DNA from: Chytridium lagenaria
Taxonomy: Eukaryota; Chytridiomycota; Chytridiomycetes; Chytridiales; Chytridiaceae
NCBI GenBank assembly: GCA_025449115.1
Contig: JAHLKC010000044.1
Span: 186,001 to 250,000 of the forward strand
Direction of reading: 5' to 3'
Length of the DNA stretch: 64,000 nt
The notes under the pieces are model-generated. The model saw only the letters and a program-made list of their open reading frames with translations, was not told where the DNA came from and ran no database searches. The translations under genes and the position numbers were made by a program. Positions 11,041-21,094 of this stretch are shown here, piece after piece. Numbering within the stretch: position 1 is the first letter of the stretch; the number at the start of each line of letters is the position of its first letter.

Positions 11041-13495
11041 CTAAGCCTCCGCTTTCCTTTTATTTGAAAACTTTAGTTTTAAGAAGTCCTTGATACTCGT
11101 TGCATAAACCGACACCCCTTCCTCCTTCAAAGGCCCATACCCCTCTCTTTCAAACCCTCTTCTATCCACAGCCGGGTTCGCTCTCACATACTGCTCCACC
11201 GGCACAAACCCCAACCGTTCAGGAATAACCTTCAACCTCGAATGTTCCTCTGCCCTTGTCCAGCACCAAAGATGATCCAGAGACGGTGCGCCATCTCTCC
11301 GAACGTCAGCTTGAACACGTTCAACTCCTCGTCGGATTAATTCACCGTAGGATTCCATTGTAGGCACAAATATGGATCTTGGAGCCATTTGAAGTATAAA
11401 AAGAGATCCATGAGCTCTATCCCATTCAAAAATGGCGAATGCAGTGTAGCAACGTTCCACTCCTGCCATTTGAGGTGAGTTTCCTGCATCGTGGGTGATA
11501 GTTGGGCTGCTAGGTTCTTGTTTCAAAGGTGCGACGGTTCCCTCTAATGCAAGTTTTGTAACCACGGGACGGGGACCTTGCTGACATTGTTTTTACCCTT
11601 GCCTCTATTACGATGCCGCTTTTCAATCCACGCGACCGTCAAGTACATCTTGCCGCCCCCAAGACCAGTAGGGAGATCACTCGTGATAGCGTCATCGACC
11701 GTACGATTCCAAAGCTCCTCAACCTCGGTCCTCACTTTCGAGAACGACCCAAATCTCGGAGTCTCAATGATAGATGGGATGGCGTAAAGTGACAGCAAGC
11801 AATCGAAAAACACATCTTTCACACCCCTCATAACGTTTGAAGACAGTTCCTTCGGTACTTCAAGCACTCTATACTGAACTTCAGCATTCCCAATCCGAAT
11901 ATGCGGTAACGAGCATGTTTTTCCTATTATTCGAAAACAACTCTTTGGGCCTCCATTTTCCCCGTCCGACTCTTCCCTCCACCCCCACATTCTGAACAAA
12001 ATAGGTAACTCGACCCACAAGGTTCACAACAATCTCAACCTCGATCCCATACGACTCTGCTGATGCCTCCAACCCATCCTCTGCAATACGTATACCCCCA
12101 AACCCCAACGTCTTTTGACACACCTCACACTCAATCGAGGGATCCTCTCTGGTCCGTTTCCGTGCTTTCAGAACAGTCGCTTGCAATTCCGCTCCTCCCG
12201 CGCAACGGGACACATTTGATATCAACCACACCCATCACGGACTCAAGCGTTTTCTGCATACCACGAAGATGGAGTAACCCCATAGGTGCTGAGCATACAA
12301 TACAACTGCATGGCTCTTCGACAGTTTTACCGGGCGTCTTGATGCATGGGCAGCCGCATGAGCCGCTGCGAAACGAAAGGCTTCAACGGGTTCTGAAGGC
12401 ATATCGGCCAATTCCGGGTTGACAGAATTCGTGTCCACGATAGGTTTCTCGCCTTCCACGGCAAACACGAGAGGTGTGACCATAGATATGACCGGATGAG
12501 AGATTGGGGTTTGTTGGCTCCCGCCTTTAAAAATGGCTTTCTTTTTGGACGATCCGTCTAAAACAGTGACAGGAGATGTTGACGATAATTTTCTTGAAGA
12601 TATGGAGGAGTAGGAGCCGGAATCGGATATCAACAGGTTTTGATTTGAAAGAAGAGGGTCGAATGACTGTGGAAGAATGTCAGGTAATATGATCAACCCA
12701 GTACAGAAATGAAAATAGACTTACTGGGTTCATGCCGGTCAGTGATTCAAGATCCAGCAACGCAGTCATACTCATTGACGCATCCCCTGAACCCATATAA
12801 TTCAACGGATCTAAAAAATCTGATACCCCTCCAAAGTTCGAAAACGAAGAATATCCTGGCATGCCCGTTCCCATTCCCTCCGGTTGACAGTTAAAAGAGT
12901 CCGTCCCGCCGATTTCTGAGGCCAGCTCAAAAATCTTGCGGTAGATGAAACCCACGCTCCGGCGTTGGCAAACCATTCCTAAGATCCAAACCTTGATTTA
13001 ATAAAGCCGTCAAAGACATGTCTGAGCCTAGATCGGGGTTGGTCAGGAAGTCTAGAGAATTTAAGGGAGATGGGACAGAGATGTCGGGTGGTCTCATATT
13101 CGAGTGGATGCAAGCAACATTTCGAAAGAAGGCGAGGGACCCAGCAAAGGAGTTGCGGTGGAGGCTGAAGCATTGGTTGAGTTGGTTGACAGAACTTTAA
13201 GGATCTCTAATTGTACTTCATTGCCCTTCCTTTCCTCTTCTTTGAGTTTTCTGGACTCTTCAAGAATCTTGAGAACAAGTGAGAGCTTGTTGGTATCCTC
13301 AGAGAGTGAAGCTACATTTGTGGCGGTGGGGTTTTTCAAGAAACTGACGTATGATGGCATCAGCGTCCATAGTATGTTTTCAACGCGACGCTGGAATCGA
13401 AAGGCTCGATAATGTTCCAGCTGCGGGGGATGGTTCGCATGGGTTGAATGGAGTAGTGTGGCGGCTGTTCTTTTGGATTTACACTTGTTGTACAT
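11041..13495 (-). CDS. Cys-rich putative zinc-binding protein, frame damaged
   Basis: A multi-exon gene or pseudogene of unrecognised family. The start at 13495 opens a helical N-terminal exon; a Ser-rich region follows, with a clear GTAAGT...CACAG intron at about 12720-12660. The central part is cysteine-rich: GCPCIKTPG, CSCIVCSAP, a possible CVRC, CEVCQKTLG, then CSECGGGGKSRTGKWRPKELF and RKTCSLPHIRIG. These blocks look like one zinc-binding region but lie in different frames within a few hundred bases (switches near 12390, 12215, 12010, 11960 and 11920), several at runs of C, T or A. The C-terminal 250 residues (LGFVPVEQYVRANP) recall an acetyltransferase-like fold only weakly. Either the assembly is poor here or the gene is decaying. 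Its start codon is 18 bp from that of RIB7. Confidence 0.5.
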
Positions 13496-13513
13496 GCGGG
13501 AAAAGCCAGTGAA
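13496..13513. promoter_or_regulatory. 18-bp divergent start region (Cys-rich gene / RIB7)
   Basis: Only 18 bp separate the presumed ATG at 13495 (-) from the RIB7 ATG at 13514 (+). Either the promoters lie within the coding sequences or the minus-strand gene starts further downstream than I place it. Confidence 0.35.
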
Positions 13514-14281
13514 ATGGAAGACAGAGGCATTGCCTTCTTGGAGCCGATCTTCTCAGGACCAGCCAACATAAAGGATAGACCGCGTGTGATTCTGACGTAC
13601 GCGCAAAGTCTTGATGGGACGATTGGGCAGAAGGAGGATGCGTCTGGGGCTCATCTACCGTTGGCCATCTCCTGTCAAGAATCGATGGTCATGACCCATG
13701 CCTTGCGGGCATGCTGTGATGGCATCCTCGTTGGAGTCGGAACCATCATCGCAGACAATCCAAGGCTGAGCATTCGACTGGTTGCAAAAGAGAAGGCTCA
13801 CTCCATAGTTTCTCCATTCTTGGAATGGGAGGACGTTCCACGGCCAGTGATTCTCGATACCAACCTTAGAACTCCCTTGCATTCAAAAATTCTGGCAAGG
13901 AACCCCATCATATTTTGTTCAACGAAGGCATCTGGTACCTCTGAAGCTGCGTTGGCTCTGAAGGGTGCTACAATACGGAGAGTTAACGCAGATGGACGCA
14001 TTTCTTTTGATGCTGTCTTCAAAATCCTATTAAGCGAATTCCATCTGCGAACACTCATGGTGGAGGGTGGCTCCTCAATCATACGCGCGCTCCTCAAGCA
14101 ACCACATTTACTTGATTCGCTGGTAGTTACAATAGCCCCGGTTATATTTAGCGGAGGTGTCAAGGCTTATGAGGAAGGCGATGATTTTTCGAGAGGACCA
14201 CTGAAGCTGAAAAATACAAGATACACCCAGTTTGGATGCGACACAGTTATGGCGGGATCTATAGAGAACGTGATAGACTGA
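13514..14281 (+). CDS. RIB7: RIB7-type pyrimidine phosphate reductase
   Basis: 2,5-diamino-6-ribosylamino-4(3H)-pyrimidinone 5'-phosphate reductase, the NADPH-dependent second step of riboflavin biosynthesis in fungi. A single uninterrupted exon encodes 255 residues, the usual length for fungal RIB7. The RibD C-terminal-domain signatures are in order: VILTYAQSLDGTIG near residue 25, SMVMTHALRA and CDGILVGVGTIIADNP near residues 57-80, RPVILDTNLRTP, LMVEGGSSII near residue 180, and VIFSGG. The DGTIG and GVGTI..DNP motifs bind NADPH and substrate. It lacks the deaminase half found in bacterial RibD, as expected for the fungal route. No damage seen. Confidence 0.93.
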   Translation: MEDRGIAFLEPIFSGPANIKDRPRVILTYAQSLDGTIGQKEDASGAHLPLAISCQESMVMTHALRACCDGILVGVGTIIADNPRLSIRLVAKEKAHSIVSPFLEWEDVPRPVILDTNLRTPLHSKILARNPIIFCSTKASGTSEAALALKGATIRRVNADGRISFDAVFKILLSEFHLRTLMVEGGSSIIRALLKQPHLLDSLVVTIAPVIFSGGVKAYEEGDDFSRGPLKLKNTRYTQFGCDTVMAGSIENVID

Positions 14282-14301
14282 CGAGTCCATGTGTTTATTA
14301 T

Positions 14302-15563
14302 TTAATATACAGAGCTAGATACGACTCTTTGTGATCGCAAGGCTATTTGTTCTTGAATGTTTTGTGCCATCATTGTTGAGCAGCGAGGCGTCTGATCTCC
14401 ATCTTTATCGGCATCAATGTTGATAGGCTTTTCCTTTTGGTCTGCATAACTGATGCTTACTTGAGGAACATTTGCGTTTTTCGTGGCAATAGTAGGAGCT
14501 GGAGAATCTGAATAGTTGGGTATTTCAAGATGGCTATAGCTCCCCGAATTTCTGTAGACATTGGAGTTACGGCTCAAGCTGTTCCCCGTTGCCCCTCTTT
14601 CATTTTGCTTGGCATCAATAACAGTCACAATCGACGGGCGAGTCAAGTCCACCTTTGCCAGGTACGGACTCCAGTTCCCGCTTGACGGCCGGGCATACAG
14701 CTCTATAATTCTTGGTCGATTTTGATGGGCACTGCTGCTTCCGGAGACGTTTGACCTTGCTTCGGATGTCGCGCTGCTCTTTTCCCATGTAGAGGAACAG
14801 TACGACTGAGAACTTGCCTCGCTCTCCCAAGACAGCCCCCGCGCATGACGTCCAGCACTGTCATTCTGGGGTCTATCATACATGTTGCTTGTGAGAACTT
14901 TGAGGCGTGTACGGAGACCTCGTATCTCCTCTTCTTTAACCTCGGCGTTATGCGAAAGAGACGCTATCCTCAACTGTTTTTCAATACATAGCGTTTTCCC
15001 CGGAATAGCGGGTTTAAAATATCCACCAGCAGTATTACTAATATCTATGCGGAGAGTCTTCACCTCTGACTCGAGAAGCATAATCTTTTCTCGACAAGAT
15101 GTTTCTGCTTCAGCGTTGATGCAGTCGACCCAAGATTGTGCTTCATTATCGGATGGGCATTCAAATAAAAATGAGGCCTTTGTGGGAAGTACGAGACGGA
15201 ATATGCGGTATGGGTTTGGTCTGTCCTTGTACCTGTCCAGGACGTGTGTTTTTTGCGTGGAGAAGATCGATGATGATGAGGGGTCTTGACTTTGGGGTGT
15301 TTGGGTCCATTTTCTTGAAAAACGTTAAGACATCTATCCCCGCCGTTGTTTCAAGTAGAAATGATGCTCTAGTTACCTTTGGATATATGAGTAGATGGCC
15401 ATCCTGGAGAACCAGCGTCCTCACAGTCCAATATCGTGATGCCTTGAATCAACATTTCAAAGAGTTGTCAGCTCTCGGCTGCCAAAACACAACACCGTCT
15501 TACCTTGCCACCCCCATCCACTCTATCGTGCTTAGCATAGATCAAGCCTATGCGTGATGCCAT
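14302..15563 (-). CDS. PH-domain protein with coiled coil and Ser-rich tail
   Basis: A phosphoinositide- or protein-binding adaptor by domain content; no named orthologue recognised. Exons are 15563-15504, 15442-15377 and 15313-14302, separated by 61- and 63-nt introns. The N-terminus GLIYAKHDRVDGGGK, then RYWTVRTLVLQDGHLLIYP, HVLDRYKDRPNPYRIF, and SFLFECPS with the closing W of AQSWVDCI make a canonical pleckstrin-homology domain over residues 5-120. A short Leu/Glu/Arg-rich helix and a Ser-rich low-complexity tail of about 220 residues follow. The exons total one base more than a multiple of three, matching an extra base in the run of six T at 15249-15254. Read with five, the product is 378 residues. 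It is transcribed towards RIB7, whose stop lies 20 bp away. Confidence 0.75.
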
Positions 15564-16013
15564 ATGGCTATCTGTTTATGGTAGTGCTACGATGAATCTG
15601 ACCAAAGGACGCAGGCTGTCAAAGGGTCACCGTTTGGACATCAACCGCAAAAAATCCGTAATGATTTTTGAGGCTTGAGGAATAACACATCATTATTCTA
15701 ATTGCCTTCAACGCAGCAGTAATGTATTATTAAAGTAAAGCGAATGAGATGTGATCAAGAGGGTGGAGCGAAATATGCTCAGATATTTGTTTGTGATCCT
15801 CCGGCACTTGTGTTAAAAGTCAAAGGAGGAAACTAAGTGATGGGTATAGACTTGAATCGTCGTTGATGATGGTTTTACGCTGGCCCAATCCCATAATTAC
15901 ATAAGGTAATGAGCGCAACTTGCTTCACATGAGCGTGATGCCAAAGTGATGGGGTGAATTGACGACAAGATTGAATTTCGAGGGAAAGCGAGTGTGAGAG
16001 GACTATGATTTCT
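15564..16013. other. Intergenic, no feature seen
   Basis: 450 bp between the start of the PH-domain gene and the end of the PPxY membrane-protein gene. Only short open frames without coding character. Confidence 0.5.
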
Positions 16014-16607
16014 TCACGACCCATTCGGCATCCGTCTCTTAATCATTTCTGTTAACGGAAAAGAGGAGTTGTTTGGTTCATCTTCCCATATATCTGGCAG
16101 AGTGAAGGGCAGGGCAATCTTCAAACAAATTGGTTAGTTAGAATCCTTAAGGAGCCTTCGTAAACAGAATAGACTCACCAGCATAACAGTTCCTAAGACA
16201 AGGATGATAAAGAAGGCAAAAATAACCCAACCACCCCATAGGTCTAGCCATTCCTCCTCTGATGGGTCGTGATCTGCAACATCCGCTGCAAACATGTCGT
16301 TCAGTCCAAATCCAAATGAGTTTCCAATAGCAACAAAAAAAGGTGGCAGCTTACCATATGTTGGTAGATCGTCATCCGGGTGTAAGTCTTCCAGTATATC
16401 ATAGGCAGGCGGGCCCGGACTTTCAGGGTTAACTCCTGCAGATGGTGGTTGACCGGTGGATGTTGCAGATGCTGTAGCTCTATAGTTTTGTGGAGGGTTG
16501 ATGGATATCAGCAGCGGTGCGGTCTCTCCTCCATCTGGTCTTGGTGTTGTCGAGGATCTTCCTCCAGGCAGTGTCGCATATTGAGGCGGAGGCTCTGTGT
16601 GGACCAT
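16014..16607 (-). CDS. Small single-pass membrane protein with PPxY motifs
   Basis: Three exons (16607-16355, 16285-16179, 16118-16014) sum to 465 nt and give 154 residues. The final 35-residue exon follows an intron with a strong CTAACTAACC branch-site-like sequence and an acceptor at 16119. The N-terminal 100 residues are Pro-rich and carry PPPQY, GPPAY and LPTY, the kind of motif bound by WW domains of Nedd4/Rsp5 ubiquitin ligases. An acidic stretch, one membrane segment (WVIFAFFIILVLGTVML) and a short tail follow. The layout resembles Rsp5 adaptor proteins of the endosomal or Golgi membrane, which is an inference from motifs only. No named homologue recognised. Confidence 0.65.
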
Positions 16608-17057
16608 CTTTGAAGGTAAACGGAGATGTTGCACAAAGGATCATGGATGGACTCGATGGAGACAGTAGTGAATGACTGTCAGGAACAGAGAGAGCTACGG
16701 CAGGGTGGGTGCGACGGGACTATAGAACTATAGAATACTAGACTGCGGGGGATCTAAATGGAAGCTATTGGAAGCCAAACACGACTCTGGTTTATAGCGC
16801 ACTGGATGCCCGTCTTCAATCCGTTGGTTTTCCGCAACACCATTGCTCGCCCGATTTGGAATGAACCATAGAGCGCACGCATCTTTCATCGTGCAGATGT
16901 GAAAACAAGCCCACTTTGCCCCCCGCCGATCATAAGTAAGAGTCAGAGACCAAGTTAGGAAGCCAAGATTGCCGCAGATGTTCCAAAATCAATCCAGCTC
17001 CAGCAAGATTCCAATTAATCCAACACCATCCTCGATATTGGGTGAACAACCATAGAG
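16608..17057. promoter_or_regulatory. Divergent promoter region
   Basis: 450 bp between the start of the PPxY protein (-) and the channel gene (+). It must contain both promoters. No coding potential and no clear TATA box seen. Confidence 0.4.
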
Positions 17058-20000
17058 ATGAACGATTTGGTCGTCGATGCAGCGCTTGGAGAGCTTGCAG
17101 ACCTCCAGCAGCAGCTCATGTCGCTGTTGGGTAAGGTTGAGACGACCTTTCGTAAACTTCGAAACACTTCCATCACTGAAGGCGACGATGTCATTCGCCA
17201 ATCCACCAGCCAAAAACCTAGAAGACGTAAAGATCTGAGCAGAGTCAAACTCAAGGAACTATTTCCAAAGCTCTCCCACCACCCGCTGAAGACGAGTTTG
17301 TGTTTGATGTGGAAGACCGCGGAGCCTGGAGTTCCGAGACGCACGGTTAGACTCCACCTTATCCGATGAAGACTACAGACCACCAAAAGACTGGCAGGAT
17401 CCCCTGCTTAGTCTCAAACTCCCCTCACGAGGTCCATCTCGAAGAGGATCAATGCAGGAAGCGCTGGCGCTGACTTTAGAGCAATTTCAAGCCGGTGGTC
17501 AATTGACACTCTCTCACGTACCATCTGCCCGTCATTCCACAGCAAACTTATGCGAAAGAGAAGAGCCGGATATGAAATCGGCGGTGCTGGAACTACCTTT
17601 AGACAACTTTGATATAAAGTCGGCGGTGTTAGAACTTCCGTTGGATAACCTTCCCGCTTTCAAATCGTCACCATCATTAGGGAATGATTTGAAAGGGGCG
17701 GGGAATGTGAAGTCATCAAAAGTGCATTTAAATGTTCCTGAGAGACAGGATACCACATTACAAAAACGGATATCTCGTCAATACATGTACATGCCGAAAT
17801 TCAATGCCAATGGATCCATCGCGTCGCTACATCCCAGCAAATTATTCCCTTCTAACACTGTTTTAAATTTGGGCGTCTCTTCGGAAAGCCTCACGCGTGA
17901 AAAGGGCCCGAAAAATCGTTTTTTCATTGGGATACATCCTCGTAGTGTTTTTGCGTCCGTATGGGATGTCTTTATGACAGGTACAGAAAGTCTTTGTATA
18001 CGCGTTAACATTCTAGGTGTTTATTGTACTCTCATCTGGTTCGTCCCTATCAGCACATGCTTTGAGAAGAACGCACATCTGGAACCTTTCGTCGCAGGAG
18101 TCTCTACTTGCATGTTTGCGCTGGACATTATCAAGATCCTGTTGACGAAACGTATCCGGATTGACCGGAATAACGCCATTAAGGATAAAAAGGTTCATCC
18201 GGCAGGGAAATCCGCATTTAACGGTGTCGCGCGGGACGAAGTAGAAGTCCTCCTCTCTCTTCGTGAATCACAACGCCAATATCTTGGTCGTATATTCTTT
18301 CTCGATATTTTGTATACGATCCCATGGAATTTAATTCTGCGCGGTCATATCCCAAACGCATGGTTACTTCTTTTCGTAAAAATGTTTCGGTTATGGAGAT
18401 TACCGGTTCTCTTGAAGACTACGCCGCACTTCCTGTATTTAAGGCGAAATATTGAGATATCGTTGGGAGGTGGAAGGACTCTGTGGAATCTTGCGGTGCT
18501 GTTGACGTGTTTGTTGGCGTTTTTACATCTTGAGGGGTGTTTGTTTTTTTTGATTGGGAGGTTGACGAATTATGCAAATAGTCCATTGGTATGTTGACAT
18601 TTGACACTATTGCCCTAATTGATTGGCCTCGCTCTTTTTCTAGGCTGATTCGATAGGTTCGACATTGCTAGATCAGGTTAGTATTTCTACATAACCTTTT
18701 TTTCATCTGACGCGTTTTAGTATGCCGAGGCTATGTTCTACGCTGTATCCAATACTGTACCCGTCGCGTTCAAGTGAGTCTTTTCCCTTTTTCCCCTTCT
18801 TCCCATTACTAACTACATAAAGGCCCTCAGATGCAGCCCACCAATGGGTTATCTTAATATTAGCCATGTCAGGAGCAGCGCTCTAGTAAGTCCCTCCCTC
18901 ATAAATTCGCTTTTAAAGTATTGTTTCAGCGCCATGATTATCGGAACAGTTTCCTCGTTCACAAACAGCTTTGACGCGTCTGGAAAAATATATCGACAGA
19001 AAATGGATGAACTCAATGAGTAAGTCATTGCTATAATGTTTTTGAAATATAGAGACTTACAATGGATGCAGCTACATGAACTGGAAGTGTCTCCCTGACG
19101 AACTTAGGACAAAAATGCGGCACTATTACGCGCTGAAATATCGTGGAAAGTTCTTTGAAGAGGTACGGTCATATAATTACTTTTGTTTTGCTGACTGAAG
19201 GGTTGAATAGAGCTCTCTTTTGGAAACTTTGAACGAATCCTTGAGGAATGAGATTGCGGTGCATAATTGTAAGGAATTGATTGATCAAGTGCCTTTCTTG
19301 CAGAGGAGTGTTGATGATGGGAGGTCGGATTCGTTTGTGGGGAGAATTGCAAAGTCGATGGTGGCATGTTTCTATGTGGTAGGTGGAACTTACCTTTCCT
19401 TTGTTGTCTTTTTTAGACCTTCTCTTTTTTTTATGTTGTTTGTTGTTAAATGAAGATGTTCTAGAAAGGAGACGTGATTTGCACGGAAGGAGAGGTTTGT
19501 TTGGTTTTTGCTTGTTTTTGATCTTTTTTTGTTTCATTCTTCCGTCTTTGTTTACAATTTGGTAGATGGGAATGGAAATGTATTTTATTGTTTCGGGGCA
19601 AGTCAACGTTATCGTGAACAAGCGACAATGTGCAGTGCTAAAAGGCGGTCAATTTTTTGGTGAATTATCCATGGTCGCCATGATACCAAGAACCGCCACA
19701 ATCATTGCAGGGGCACCCAGCGTTCTCTGTAATATCCCACCATTTCTATCCCTTCTTACCAACTTTTTTCCAAAGATAAATTGAATCGTGATAATTTCAT
19801 TCCAATATTACAAGATTTCGATGATGTCAGAGAGGTATTCGCGGTTTATAAAAACAGTCTTCCTAACGAACATTTTAGAAAGTTGCGGAAATCTACAAGG
19901 AACGAATTGAACGACTAAAATTAGAAGAGGCCGCAAGAACTCTTCCAGATTCCTCTTTCCCGGGTACCTCCACCATCACAAACACCGAAACCCCATACAC

Positions 20001-20106
20001 AACCCGCGTCCCAGTGATCCTTCAAGCCAGTTCTCAGATGGACCCCACCTTTCTTCTTTCCACAGAATCCCTTCTCCGCGATCTCGTGCTGAAACGGCGC
20101 AAGTGA
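17058..20106 (+). CDS. HCN/CNG-like cyclic nucleotide-regulated cation channel
   Basis: A six-transmembrane voltage-gated-like channel with a cyclic-nucleotide-binding domain. I place 13 exons (17058-17226, 17271-17299, 17332-18588, 18644-18676, 18721-18773, 18823-18885, 18930-19019, 19072-19162, 19211-19378, 19465-19494, 19566-19728, 19776-19834, 19879-20106). They sum to 2433 nt, 810 residues, with no stop. The N-terminal 290 residues are low complexity; membrane segments S1-S6 span about residues 310-540. S4 is weakly charged (VKMFRLWRLPVLLK). The C-linker (YMNWKCLPDELRTKMRHYY) and a complete binding domain follow, with the phosphate-binding cassette FGELSMV and arginine in PRTATIIAG. The pore helix AMFYAVSNTV is present, but the filter position normally read as CIGYG in HCN channels reads PVAFK. 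The function should therefore differ from a classical K+-selective channel. The 32-nt second intron is the least certain. Confidence 0.85.
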
Positions 20107-21094
20107 TGGGTGATCGGTTGTTCTCGAATGAGGGTTGGCGGCACCGAGTTTGGGGGTGAGGGCGACGTCGAATGGGAATTTGGCGGGACGAAGGGGGTCA
20201 GCGGTGTTGAGGGCTTTGTTGTCGAGTGAGGATGTGGCTGGGGAGAGGGAGGGGAGGATGAGAGGGGAGGAGGGGAGAGGGATGAGTGTGGGGTCGCAGG
20301 GTGGGGTTAGGGTGGGTGGGAGAGGGATGAGTGTGGATTCGTATGGGACGAGAGGGACGCAAGGGGCATCTATGGTTCCGCATCGAGATAGTTTAAGGAA
20401 TGGGAGCGTTACGGAAGGGGGTGAGAGGAGTGGCCTTGACGAGACGAAAGAGGGAGATTGAGGTAATACCCTCTCCGCCCTCCTTTATTCCTTCCCATTA
20501 GGTCCCTTTGTTGACCATATCCGACCTACCTTTTAATGAAATATATGTAAATGAGGTGACGTCTTTGAGGTTTTTGAACATGCAGTCGTTCAATGTTTGT
20601 GAAAAAAAGGCTTCCACCCAAACCCTTTGTTTTTAGAGGCCCGAAAATACAGTTATTGGATATAACGCGTAATCACAAAGGAGGTAACGAGTTTGGCTTG
20701 AACTATATTTATGGATACCCCACAAGAGATGTGGCCCCATATAGATCGCGTTAATGCAGTTCAAAAAAACGGTTCGTATGCATAATCACTACCAAAATTT
20801 AAGAAAGATCATATAGTTTCTGAAATGACGCGTCTTCTATTAGTATTTCCAACGTCAAAAAAAGCAAGGAAAAGAAAAATCACCCATCCAAAATGAAAAG
20901 AATGAAACGATGACAACAGAGAGAGAGATGAAGATAAAAGAAATGAAAAAGCGAGGAAACTTCAAAACGTTCGAAGAAAAACAGGTACCCAGCACAGCGT
21001 AAACTCCCATTGTCAACCATCTAAACCCATAAAAAAAATCCCCCCAAAAAAAAGTTAACCAAAACTATGATACATTTGAAACACACCACCACAT
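20107..21094. other. Intergenic, purine-rich at left, no gene supported
   Basis: 988 bp. The first 350 bp are strikingly G/A-rich, with GGGGAGAGGGATGAGTGTGG-type repeats at about 20268-20340. An Arg/Gly-rich open frame (20135-20461) runs through it, but it looks like composition only. The remainder is AT-rich and holds the 3' flank of the SH3 gene. Confidence 0.45.
20268..20340. repeat. G-rich degenerate repeat
   Basis: Two copies of an approximately 12-base unit (GAGGGATGAGTGTGG) about 45 bp apart lie within a G/A-rich tract just after the channel stop codon. Confidence 0.4.

Noticed and set aside
20135..20461. Arg/Gly-rich open frame after the channel gene, possible C-terminal extension
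   Set aside because: The 13-exon channel model closes exactly at the TGA at 20104-20106; the later frame is a G/A-rich compositional tract and needs one or more base changes to connect.
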